Part shown: piece by piece, positions 6,492 through 13,190 of the stretch
Layout of the letters: every line of letters begins with the position of its first letter
Numbering within the stretch: position 1 is the first letter of the stretch
From: an uncultured Collinsella sp.
GTDB taxonomy: Bacteria; Actinomycetota; Coriobacteriia; Coriobacteriales; Coriobacteriaceae
Length of the DNA stretch: 13,304 bases
Direction of reading: 5' to 3'
Assembly: GCA_900540935.1 (NCBI GenBank)
Contig: UQHW01000046.1
Span: 1 to 13,304, forward strand
Program-made: the position numbers and the translations under genes
The notes under the pieces: model-generated
What the model saw: the letters and a program-made list of their open reading frames with translations, nothing else
Databases searched by the model: none
Told to the model about the DNA's origin: nothing

Positions 6492-7303
6492 TGGCATTCA
6501 TGAAACGCGTGCGTCTTGATGACGAACTGATTTCACAGGGCATCTGCGCCGATCGCGCGGATGCCCTTCGCACTCTTATGGCCGGCTTGGTCTCGAGCGG
6601 CGGCGAGCGTTTGACCTCGCCGGGCCTTAAGGTGACGCCCGGCTTGCCGTTGCACGTGAAGGGTCGTATTCCCTACGTGGGGCGCGGCGGGCTTAAGCTC
6701 GAGGGAGCACTCGATGCGTTTGGGATTGATCCGACAAATCTTGCTTGCCTCGATGTGGGCTGCTCCACGGGTGGCTTTACCGATTGCCTGCTCAAGTGCG
6801 GTGCCGCTACGGTCGTTTCGGTCGATGTGGGTCGCGCTCAGTTTGATTGGTCGCTGCGCCAAGACGAGCGCGTGACGCTCCATGAGCGCACCAACGTGAC
6901 ACAGCTGCCCGAGCTTGGCTACGGCGGCGCTATCGACTTGGCCGTGTGCGATGTGTCGTTTACGAGTATTGCGAATATCATCGACGCCGTGCTGGCGTGC
7001 CTGAAGCCTTCCGGTTCGTTCTGCACGCTTGTAAAGCCGCAGTTTGAGGCGCCGGCTGCGCTGGTGGGCGAGGGCGGTATCGTGACCGACCCTGCCGTCC
7101 GCCGCGATACGCTTACGGCGGTGATTGAGCTCTTTGCCGCCAAGGGCCTGTTCCCGCTCGACGTGTGCGTGTCGCCCATCCATGGCGCCAAGGGCAACGT
7201 CGAGTTTTTCCTGTACGGCACGAGGTTTGCACCCGGCGAACGCACCGACGATGAGCTTCAATCCCAGGTATCGGTTTTGAGCGAGAAAGCTGCAACGCTA
7301 TGA
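6491..7303 (+). CDS. tlyA: TlyA family rRNA (cytidine-2'-O)-methyltransferase
   Basis: TlyA methylates ribose 2'-OH of C1409 in 16S and/or C1920 in 23S rRNA, marks needed for capreomycin and viomycin sensitivity; older annotation calls it haemolysin. The N-terminal S4 RNA-binding domain (about 1-62, VRLDDELISQGICADRADAL) precedes an FtsJ-type SAM-dependent domain. The SAM loop is D88-V-G-C-S-T-G-G. The K-D-K-E catalytic tetrad is visible as K69, D154, K182 and E238; from memory, M. tuberculosis TlyA has the same numbering, which supports this start. I chose ATG 6491, overlapping the xseB stop; ATG 6500 is also possible and would drop three residues. Its last bases overlap nadK by ATGA. The 270-residue length is normal. 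Confidence 0.92.
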   Translation: MAFMKRVRLDDELISQGICADRADALRTLMAGLVSSGGERLTSPGLKVTPGLPLHVKGRIPYVGRGGLKLEGALDAFGIDPTNLACLDVGCSTGGFTDCLLKCGAATVVSVDVGRAQFDWSLRQDERVTLHERTNVTQLPELGYGGAIDLAVCDVSFTSIANIIDAVLACLKPSGSFCTLVKPQFEAPAALVGEGGIVTDPAVRRDTLTAVIELFAAKGLFPLDVCVSPIHGAKGNVEFFLYGTRFAPGERTDDELQSQVSVLSEKAATL

Positions 7304-8160
7304 AGGTCTTTCTGGTTCCCAATTACTACAAGCAAGAGGCGGTCGAGAGCGGCCTGATGCTCGAGCTTTGGCTTTCGCGCCAAGGTTACGAGGTCGCATG
7401 GGCTGCCGACCAGCGCTCTAAGATTCAGAGCGCGCCCGATGTTGACGATGCCGACTTGGTTATTACGCTCGGCGGCGACGGCACGCTGCTGCGTGCCGCC
7501 CGCATTCTCAACTACCGTGAGATTCCCATTTTGGGTCTTTCCTATGGTCATTTGGGTTTTTTGACGGCCGCGAGCCCCGAGGAGCGCGACATTTTGCAGG
7601 TCGTGAGCGATGCCCTGTCCGGCGAGCTCCATGTGAGCCGCCGCGCCACCATCGCCGCTGATATCGTCTCGGTTCGCGAAGACGGCACGAAGGATGTCGT
7701 GCGCACGTTTGCCCTCAATGATATGGCCCTTACGCGCGGGCCCTTGTCCGATATGGTCGAGTTTGACATCACGGTGTCCGGTCATCATATCGACCGCCTG
7801 CGCGGCGACGGCGTGGTTGTATCGACGGCGACTGGCTCCACCGGCTACGCGCTTTCCGCCGGCGGCCCCATCGTCAGCCCCGATTACACGGGCATGGTCT
7901 GTGTGCCCATCGCCCCGCATACCATTCAGGCTCGCGCCTTCTTGACCTCGCCGAGCGATGTCGTGGAGATCTTTATGTCCGATGATCGCCCGAGCGTTCC
8001 GGCGATCGCCATCGATGGACAGTTTATTACCTGTGATGGCACCGTTGAGAGCGTGGCGGTGCGTCGTGGGCCCGGTGATGTGCTGCTGCTGGATTACGGC
8101 CCCGAGAGCTTCTATAACTCGGTGAGCCGCGTATTCTACGGAGTCCGTCATGATCGATGA
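7300..8160 (+). CDS. nadK: NAD kinase
   Basis: NadK phosphorylates NAD to NADP in the cytoplasm and is the only known de novo source of NADP. The 286-residue protein carries the GGDGT signature (58-62, with the catalytic Asp D60) and the NAD-binding block GLSYGHLGFLT. The conserved NDMALTRG follows, then the glycine-rich STATGSTGYALSAGGPIV and the final AIDGQ strand, all in the usual order. The start ATG overlaps the tlyA TGA at 7300-7303. Its own stop lies 11 bases inside recN, so translation of tlyA, nadK and recN is likely coupled. The order tlyA-nadK-recN is common in Gram-positive bacteria, usually with the arginine repressor gene argR between nadK and recN; here argR is absent. Confidence 0.95.
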   Translation: MKVFLVPNYYKQEAVESGLMLELWLSRQGYEVAWAADQRSKIQSAPDVDDADLVITLGGDGTLLRAARILNYREIPILGLSYGHLGFLTAASPEERDILQVVSDALSGELHVSRRATIAADIVSVREDGTKDVVRTFALNDMALTRGPLSDMVEFDITVSGHHIDRLRGDGVVVSTATGSTGYALSAGGPIVSPDYTGMVCVPIAPHTIQARAFLTSPSDVVEIFMSDDRPSVPAIAIDGQFITCDGTVESVAVRRGPGDVLLLDYGPESFYNSVSRVFYGVRHDR

Positions 8161-9778
8161 GCTGCAGGTTTCTAACATTGCACTCATTCGCGAGGCGACG
8201 CTGGTGCCGAGTGCCGGCCTGACTGTTCTGACCGGTGAGACCGGCGCCGGCAAGACTGCGCTGCTCTCTGCGCTCAAGCTTATTTTGGGCGAGCGCGCGG
8301 ATTCGTCGACGGTGCGCGAGGGCGAGGCGCTGGCGAGCGTCGAGGCGCGCCTGTTTGACGGGCCGCACGACACGGAGGGGTTCACCGTACAGCGTAGCCT
8401 TTCTGCCGAGGGCCGCAGCCGCGTGAAGATTGACGGCCGCATCGCCAGCGTGCGCGAGCTTTCGGAGCGCGTTGGCGTGATGATGGATCTATGCGGCCAG
8501 CATGAACATCAGCGTCTGCTCGACCCGGCGCACCATGTTGCCATGGTCGATGCTTGGGCTGGGCGCGCGGCGCTTGAGGCGCTCGAGAAGTATCGCACCT
8601 GCTTTAAGGCTTCGCGTTCCGCCGCCAAGGAGCTTCGCCGTGTGGAGGAAGCCTCACGCGCGCAGGGAAGTCGCGTCGAGGAAGCGCGTTTTGCTCTTGA
8701 GCGTATCACCGAGGTCGACCCCAAGCCAGGCGAGTACGAGGAGCTCGAGGAGCTGCTGCCGCGCTCGGAGCACGCCGAGGTCTTGGTTGCGACGGCCAAC
8801 GAGGCCCATGCATCGCTTGCTGCCGAAGGGGGAGCGCTCGATGCCGTGAATGGCGCCGTTGCCGAGCTTTCACGCATGGCGACCGTTGACCGCAAGCTCG
8901 GTGACATCGCCGATGCACTTTCGGATGCCTGCATCTCACTTGAGGATTGTGCCAACGAGCTGCGTGCTTATCGCGATGGCGTTGCGTTTGACCCTCGCGA
9001 GCTCGCTCGCATGCGCGAGCGATATTCAGACCTCAAGGGCCTACTGCGTCAGTGGGGTCCTACCATGGATGACGTGTTTGCCATGCGCGATCGCTCACAA
9101 GAGCTGTTGTCGCTGGTAGACGATGGTGATGGGCAGATCAAGAAGGCGCGTGAAGCGCTTGGCGCAGCGGAGCATGAACTGTTCGCCGCCGCCAAGGCGC
9201 TTAAACGTGCACGCAATACGGCGGCCCCGCGTTTTTGTCATGAGGTTGGCCGCCAAATGGCGCGTCTGGAAATGGGGGGCGCCGAACTCGTCTGGGAGTC
9301 GCGTGATCTTCCCCGCGCCGAGTGGACGCTTGCTGGCCCTTCGAGCTATGAGCTTTTGTATCGCAGCGGCGCTGGATTGACGCCGCGTCCCCTGCGCCGT
9401 ATTGCGTCGGGTGGCGAGCTCAGCCGCGTTATGCTGGCGAGCAAGGTTGTCCTCGGCAACGCGGATGGCGTGGATACACTGGTGTTCGACGAGGTCGATG
9501 CTGGTGTCGGCGGCTCTACGGCGCGTGCGCTCGCGGGCGTGCTGGCAAATCTCGCCGCTACGCATCAGGTGATTGTCGTAACCCACTTGGCGCAGGTCGC
9601 CGTCATGGCTGACAAGCATTATGTTGTCAGCAAGGAACCGGGCGATGTTCCCCAGACGCATTTGGACGAGGTAACCGGCGAAGCGCGTACCGCCGAGATC
9701 GCCCGCATGTTGAGCGGCGATCAATCGGAGGCAAGCTTGGCCCACGCAAAGCAGATGCTCAAAGAAGCTCGAGGTTAG
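8150..9778 (+). CDS. recN: DNA repair protein RecN
   Basis: RecN is an SMC-like ATPase that acts early in repair of double-strand breaks, gathering DNA ends before RecA-dependent recombination. The 542-residue length is close to the family norm of about 550. The N-terminal Walker A is GETGAGKT (29-36). A coiled-coil rich middle (about 150-360, with heptad-like Glu, Leu and Arg runs) separates it from the C-terminal half. There the ABC signature SGGELSR starts at residue 420 and Walker B is LVFDEVDAG with D447-E448. HEHQRLLDPAHH near 120 is the conserved Q-loop region. The start overlaps the end of nadK. The gene ends the plus-strand run and faces the convergent RpiR-family gene. No LexA-type operator was sought in detail because the start is embedded in nadK. 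Confidence 0.96.
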   Translation: MIDELQVSNIALIREATLVPSAGLTVLTGETGAGKTALLSALKLILGERADSSTVREGEALASVEARLFDGPHDTEGFTVQRSLSAEGRSRVKIDGRIASVRELSERVGVMMDLCGQHEHQRLLDPAHHVAMVDAWAGRAALEALEKYRTCFKASRSAAKELRRVEEASRAQGSRVEEARFALERITEVDPKPGEYEELEELLPRSEHAEVLVATANEAHASLAAEGGALDAVNGAVAELSRMATVDRKLGDIADALSDACISLEDCANELRAYRDGVAFDPRELARMRERYSDLKGLLRQWGPTMDDVFAMRDRSQELLSLVDDGDGQIKKAREALGAAEHELFAAAKALKRARNTAAPRFCHEVGRQMARLEMGGAELVWESRDLPRAEWTLAGPSSYELLYRSGAGLTPRPLRRIASGGELSRVMLASKVVLGNADGVDTLVFDEVDAGVGGSTARALAGVLANLAATHQVIVVTHLAQVAVMADKHYVVSKEPGDVPQTHLDEVTGEARTAEIARMLSGDQSEASLAHAKQMLKEARG

Positions 9779-9797
9779 GTCGTATCAGCGGTGTTGA

Positions 9798-9828
9798 TGG
9801 GACAAAATAGACTGAAATTTTTGTCCCA
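9798..9828. terminator. Intergenic dyad between convergent recN and the RpiR-family gene, possible bidirectional terminator
   Basis: TGGGACAAAA (9798-9807) pairs perfectly with TTTTGTCCCA (9819-9828) around an 11-base loop. It lies between two convergent stop codons, where a two-way terminator is expected. Unlike a standard terminator, the A/T run is inside the stem and no T run follows the stem on either strand, so a repeat element or protein site is an alternative. Confidence 0.45.
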
Positions 9829-9837
9829 CTACGCGTT

Positions 9838-10695
9838 TTACTCAACGACCTTATCCGGCTGGATGAGCTCCTCGTAGTAGCTGATATGTTCGCGAGCGTC
9901 TTCAATCTCGGGCAGCAGGAAGTTGTAGATGACTTCGATGATCATCGTGGCACTGATCTTAGAGAACGCAAAGTCGCCTGTCGTCAGCAGCGCTTCGTGG
10001 TTGACGGTATTAAAAGTGTAGTCTGCCAGACGCGCGAGCGGGGATTTGCTGTCGCTGCTGATGACGACTACGGTTGCGCCGCAGTTGCGAGCCGCTTTTG
10101 CCATGCGATTCAGTCGGCGCGATTTGCCGGAGTTTGAGATTAGCACGATGACGTCACCCGGGCGCAACGTGAGCGCAAAGCCGATTGATGTCTCGCTAAT
10201 GGTGCTCGCCATGCAGCGCAGGCCCAGCTGCGAAAACTTAAACGTCGCATCGAGCGCGACCGCGTTCGTATTGCCCACAGCTGCAAACTCAATAACCCCT
10301 GCATGCTTAAGGGCATGCACAACAGCCGCCAGCGTATCGTGGTCGATCCCGTCGATGGTCGCATTAAGCTCGCTCACCTTGGCAGCCAGGATGTTCTTAA
10401 GGCTCTGCTCCATGTTGTCGAGCGATACCTCGTCGGTCAGGCCCTCGTTGCGCTGACTCTCCAAGTCGCGCGCCAACGAAAACTGAAAGCTGCGGAAGTT
10501 GCCAAAGCCAAGCTTGCGGCAGAAGCGCGAAACGGTCGCCTCGGACGTGGCGGCGGCGCGCGAGAGCTGAGCCGCCGTGAGGCGTGGCGCCTCGGACTGG
10601 TGCTCCAATATATAGTCGACAATGCGCTGCTCGGACTCGCTGTATCCCTGATGGGTACTAATGAGGGAAAGTGCGCTCTTGCTACTATCGGTCAT
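9838..10695 (-). CDS. MurR/RpiR family transcriptional regulator
   Basis: A 285-residue sugar-responsive repressor or activator. The N-terminal HTH_6 domain (about 1-78) contains LTAAQLSRAAATSEATVSRFCRKLGFGNFRSFQFSLARDL, the typical RpiR recognition helix. The SIS domain (about 120-255) carries the phosphosugar-binding loop VLISNSGKSRRLNRMAKAARNCGATVVVIS. The ligand is probably a sugar phosphate. I chose ATG 10695 because AGGAG lies six bases before it; the longer frame from 10743 adds 16 residues but has no ribosome binding site. The gene is divergent from the PTS permease gene, so it most likely controls that gene and perhaps itself. A minus-strand TATACT (10744-10749) may be its -10; no clear -35 was seen. 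Confidence 0.92.
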   Translation of the reverse strand: MTDSSKSALSLISTHQGYSESEQRIVDYILEHQSEAPRLTAAQLSRAAATSEATVSRFCRKLGFGNFRSFQFSLARDLESQRNEGLTDEVSLDNMEQSLKNILAAKVSELNATIDGIDHDTLAAVVHALKHAGVIEFAAVGNTNAVALDATFKFSQLGLRCMASTISETSIGFALTLRPGDVIVLISNSGKSRRLNRMAKAARNCGATVVVISSDSKSPLARLADYTFNTVNHEALLTTGDFAFSKISATMIIEVIYNFLLPEIEDAREHISYYEELIQPDKVVE

Positions 10696-10802
10696 GGATG
10701 GCTCCTGGTTGGCATGAAAATCGGACTCGTTTTGTAATGTCATAGTATAGGGGGATTTTCAATTACAAGATACACCTTGCCGTTTCAAGTGTTGATGGTA
10801 AA

Positions 10803-10841
10803 CTTTCACTTACCGTTTACGGTTATGAAAGAACCTTTCAC
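10803..10841. promoter_or_regulatory. Candidate operator dyads between regulator and PTS gene
   Basis: ACCGTTTACGGT (10812-10823) is a dyad of two 5-base arms. It is nested almost concentrically inside CTTTCA (10803-10808) and TGAAAG (10826-10831). CTTTCAC recurs at 10835-10841, 32 bases after its first copy, about three helical turns. RpiR-family dimers bind such inverted repeats, and the site lies between the divergent genes. This is inference from symmetry and position only. Confidence 0.45.
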
Positions 10842-10897
10842 CGGAGAATTGCGCCTTGTCTCTTCTCACGCGGACGGTAGGTTGGTATCTTTCAGTT

Positions 10898-10946
10898 GTG
10901 GAAAAGCGCGCAAGGACGCGCGTGTAGGGGAGCGCCCGCGGGCGCT
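10898..10946 (+). promoter_or_regulatory. Leader hairpins before the PTS gene, including a perfect 16-base palindrome
   Basis: CGCGC and GCGCG around AAGGAC (about 10899-10914) form a small stem. AGCGCCCGCGGGCGCT (10931-10946) is a perfect palindrome able to fold as a 6-bp GC-rich stem with a CGCG loop. It ends a few bases before the AAGGAGG ribosome binding site at 10955-10961 and has no following T run, so it is not a terminator. It may stabilise or gate the mRNA. Confidence 0.45.
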
Positions 10947-10967
10947 GTACTCAAGAAGGAGGGACAC

Positions 10968-12971
10968 ATGGCTAAGTTTGACATCATCGCCGCGACCGGT
11001 TGCCCGACCGGCATTGCGCACACCTTCATGGCGAAGGAGGCGCTGGAGAAGGCAGCTGCCGAGCGTGGTCTGACCATTAAGGTCGAGACACATGGCCAGG
11101 TCGGTGTCGAGAACGAGCTCACCAAGAGCGAGATCGCCGGTGCCAAGGCCGTCGTCGTCGCAGCCGATAAGGATGTCCAGGCTGAGCGTTTCGCCGGTAA
11201 GCCCATGGTTTCCGTTGGTGTTTCCAAGGCCCTGTCTGTCGAGGCTGCTGGTAAGCTGATCGACCGCGCGCTCGCCGCCAAGGGCGACGACACGGTTGCC
11301 GCTGCCGCCGATGTCGAGGACGAGGTCGAGGAGAAGGAGTCCATCGGTCACGTCATCTACAAGCATCTCATGAACGGCGTCAGCCACATGCTGGTCTTCG
11401 TCGTTGCCGGTGGTGTTCTGACCGCCATTTCGTTCCTGTGGGGCATCACGTCCTTTGATTCGACGGCTGCCGACTACAACAGCTTTGCCGCGATGCTCAA
11501 GATTATCGGCGGTATCGCCATGAACCTCATGGTTCCGGTGCTCTCCGCCTACATCGCCGAGTCTATCGGCAAGCGCCCGGCGCTCGTCCCCGGCTTTGTT
11601 GCCGGTATGATTGCCATCCAGGGTCTTCCCATCAACGCCGATACCGGCATGATCGACGCTGGAGGCTCGGGTGTGGGCTTCGGTTTCCTGGGCGGCATCG
11701 TCGGCGGCTTCCTCGCTGGCTATGTCATCCTGCTGCTCGAGAAGGCTTTCTCTAAAATTCCCGCGAGCCTTAATGGCCTGAAGGCAATCTTCCTGTATCC
11801 GCTGTGCTCTACCGCCATCGTCGGCCTGGTCATGCTCGGTATTTCCGGCCCCATGGCTGCCATTAACCAGGGCATGATGGATTTCCTGCAGAGCCTCGGT
11901 AACTCCGGTCCGGTGATCCTTGGCCTGGCCATCGGCTGCATGTGCGCCTTTGATATGGGCGGCCCGGTCAACAAGGCTGCTTACGCTACTGGCACCTTCC
12001 TGCTCGGTACCGCTCTCGAAGCTGGCGTCGGCACCGAGACCTACAACTTCGGCACCAACTTCATGGCTGCCGTCTCCGCCGCTTGCATCGTTCCGCCGCT
12101 GATCACCACCTTCGCCGTCGTTGTCGGCAAGAAGTACTTCAGCCAGGAGGATCATGACGCCGGTATCGTCAACCTCATCCTTGGTTGCACCCACATCACC
12201 GAGGGCGCCATTCCGTTCATGACCAAGAACATCTGGCCCGTCATGCCCATCATGATGCTCGGTTCTTCCATCGCTTCCATCTTGACCATCTTCTTCAACG
12301 TTCACGATCCGGCGCCTCACGGCGGCTTCCTGGTCCTGCCCGTTGTCGAGAACGGCCCGCAGTGGGTCCTCGCGATCCTCATCGGCGCTGTGGTCGGTGG
12401 CATCCTGTTCGTGGCCTTTAAGAAGTACGACTTTGAGAAGAACCAGAAGGCCGCTCCTGCAACCAAGCCGGTTGAGGCCCCCAAGGCCGCTGCCGTCGAG
12501 GCCCCCAAGGCCGAGGCTGCTGACTTCGTGAAGGTCGAGAACGTCTTTGTCGCCGAGGACTTCGCTTCTCGTGACGAGGCTCTGAGCTTTGTCTCCAACC
12601 AGGCCGTTAAGGCCGGTATCGCCGGCGATGCCGACGCCGTGATGAACGCCTTCCTGGCCCGCGAGGCCGAGGGCACCACGGGCATGATGGAGGGCTTCGC
12701 CATTCCGCATGCCAAGTCCGACGCCATCACCGAGGCCGCTGTCATCGTCGTCAAGGACGACTCTGGCGTGACCGGTTGGGACACCATGGACGGCGCTCCC
12801 GTCAACGTTGCCATCGCCCTGCTCATCCCGGGCGCTCAGGCTGGAACCACGCACCTCAAGATCCTGTCCAAGGTCGCCGAGGCGCTTATGGACGAGGACT
12901 TCCGTGCCACCGTCAAGGGTTCCACCGACGCCGCCGAGATCGCCAAGACGATCAACGCCCGCCTGGTCTAA
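10968..12971 (+). CDS. PTS fructose/mannose-family permease, single-chain EIIBCA
   Basis: This 667-residue protein imports and phosphorylates a sugar at the expense of phospho-HPr. The IIB domain (about 1-105) has the phosphocysteine loop ATGCPTGIAHT with C12. A Glu/Asp-rich linker (about 106-124) leads to the IIC membrane domain (about 125-486), with several hydrophobic helices and the GGPVNKAAY motif. An Ala/Pro/Lys linker follows, then the IIA domain (about 518-667) with the active histidine H581 in GFAIPHAKSD. Phosphate would pass H581 to C12 to sugar. The order B-C-A matches Bacillus ManP, not the A-B-C of Bacillus FruA, so fructose or mannose cannot be decided. The start ATG 10968 has AAGGAGG upstream; an open frame from 10896 would read through the leader hairpin. 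No fruK or manA is adjacent. Codon bias is strong. Confidence 0.93.
   Translation: MAKFDIIAATGCPTGIAHTFMAKEALEKAAAERGLTIKVETHGQVGVENELTKSEIAGAKAVVVAADKDVQAERFAGKPMVSVGVSKALSVEAAGKLIDRALAAKGDDTVAAAADVEDEVEEKESIGHVIYKHLMNGVSHMLVFVVAGGVLTAISFLWGITSFDSTAADYNSFAAMLKIIGGIAMNLMVPVLSAYIAESIGKRPALVPGFVAGMIAIQGLPINADTGMIDAGGSGVGFGFLGGIVGGFLAGYVILLLEKAFSKIPASLNGLKAIFLYPLCSTAIVGLVMLGISGPMAAINQGMMDFLQSLGNSGPVILGLAIGCMCAFDMGGPVNKAAYATGTFLLGTALEAGVGTETYNFGTNFMAAVSAACIVPPLITTFAVVVGKKYFSQEDHDAGIVNLILGCTHITEGAIPFMTKNIWPVMPIMMLGSSIASILTIFFNVHDPAPHGGFLVLPVVENGPQWVLAILIGAVVGGILFVAFKKYDFEKNQKAAPATKPVEAPKAAAVEAPKAEAADFVKVENVFVAEDFASRDEALSFVSNQAVKAGIAGDADAVMNAFLAREAEGTTGMMEGFAIPHAKSDAITEAAVIVVKDDSGVTGWDTMDGAPVNVAIALLIPGAQAGTTHLKILSKVAEALMDEDFRATVKGSTDAAEIAKTINARLV
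12474..12521 (+). repeat. 24-base tandem repeat in the IIC-IIA linker
   Basis: Two adjacent copies encode VEAPKAAA and VEAPKAEA. The 16 bases GAGGCCCCCAAGGCCG recur exactly at 12474 and 12498. The repeat lies in the flexible linker, so copy number could change without breaking either domain. Confidence 0.7.
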
Positions 12972-13011
12972 TTCCACGTTACGCGAATAACATCGCACCC
13001 TGTATATAAGG

Positions 13012-13042
13012 CGGAGTCCCTCCCCAGGGTCTCCGTCTTTTT
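13012..13042 (+). terminator. Rho-independent terminator of the PTS gene
   Basis: CGGAG (13012-13016) and CCCT pair with AGGG and CTCCG (13031-13035) across a single T-T mismatch and a CCCC loop. TC and five Ts (13038-13042) follow. It starts 41 bases after the PTS stop codon. Confidence 0.88.
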
Positions 13043-13051
13043 CATCCCCAA

Positions 13052-13124
13052 ATAAGTTGCGGTGAAATAGGGACTGTTTAAACGATTCAACCCCAAATTC
13101 AGCCCCTATTTCACCGCAACTTAT
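13052..13124. repeat. Intergenic element with perfect 21-base inverted arms
   Basis: The arm at 13052-13072 (ATAAGTTGCGGTGAAATAGG plus G) is exactly complementary to 13104-13124. After one mismatch, CTG (13074-13076) pairs with CAG (13100-13102), giving 24 of 25 possible pairs. The inner loop carries the 8-base palindrome GTTTAAAC (13076-13083). There is no open frame inside. It resembles a palindromic intergenic repeat or a very small MITE; whether it recurs in the genome cannot be seen here. Confidence 0.75.
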
Positions 13125-13190
13125 AAAAGGGTATAGAGGGGGCTACCTATCGAGTCTTTATCGCGAACAGTTCATCAGCCAGAATTCCTT

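Noticed and set aside
7258..8442. 394-codon minus-strand open frame over nadK and the start of recN
   Set aside because: It spans two certain plus-strand genes and has no recognisable domain or ribosome binding site.
10696..10743. Extended N-terminus of the RpiR-family regulator from ATG 10743
   Set aside because: No ribosome binding site at 10743, whereas AGGAG precedes ATG 10695 at good spacing, and RpiR proteins normally begin close to the HTH domain.
10896..10967. Extended N-terminus of the PTS permease from 10896
   Set aside because: It would translate the GC palindrome and ribosome binding site; the IIB domain begins directly after ATG 10968.
12474..12521. Short direct repeats as a CRISPR array
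   Set aside because: Only two adjacent coding copies in frame with the permease, without spacers; no cas genes are present.
10866..12998. 710-codon minus-strand open frame opposite the PTS permease
   Set aside because: The plus strand encodes a clear EIIBCA with active-site residues. Strong codon bias that avoids TTA, CTA and TCA removes antisense stops, and the antisense protein has low-complexity Asp/Gly/His-rich composition.
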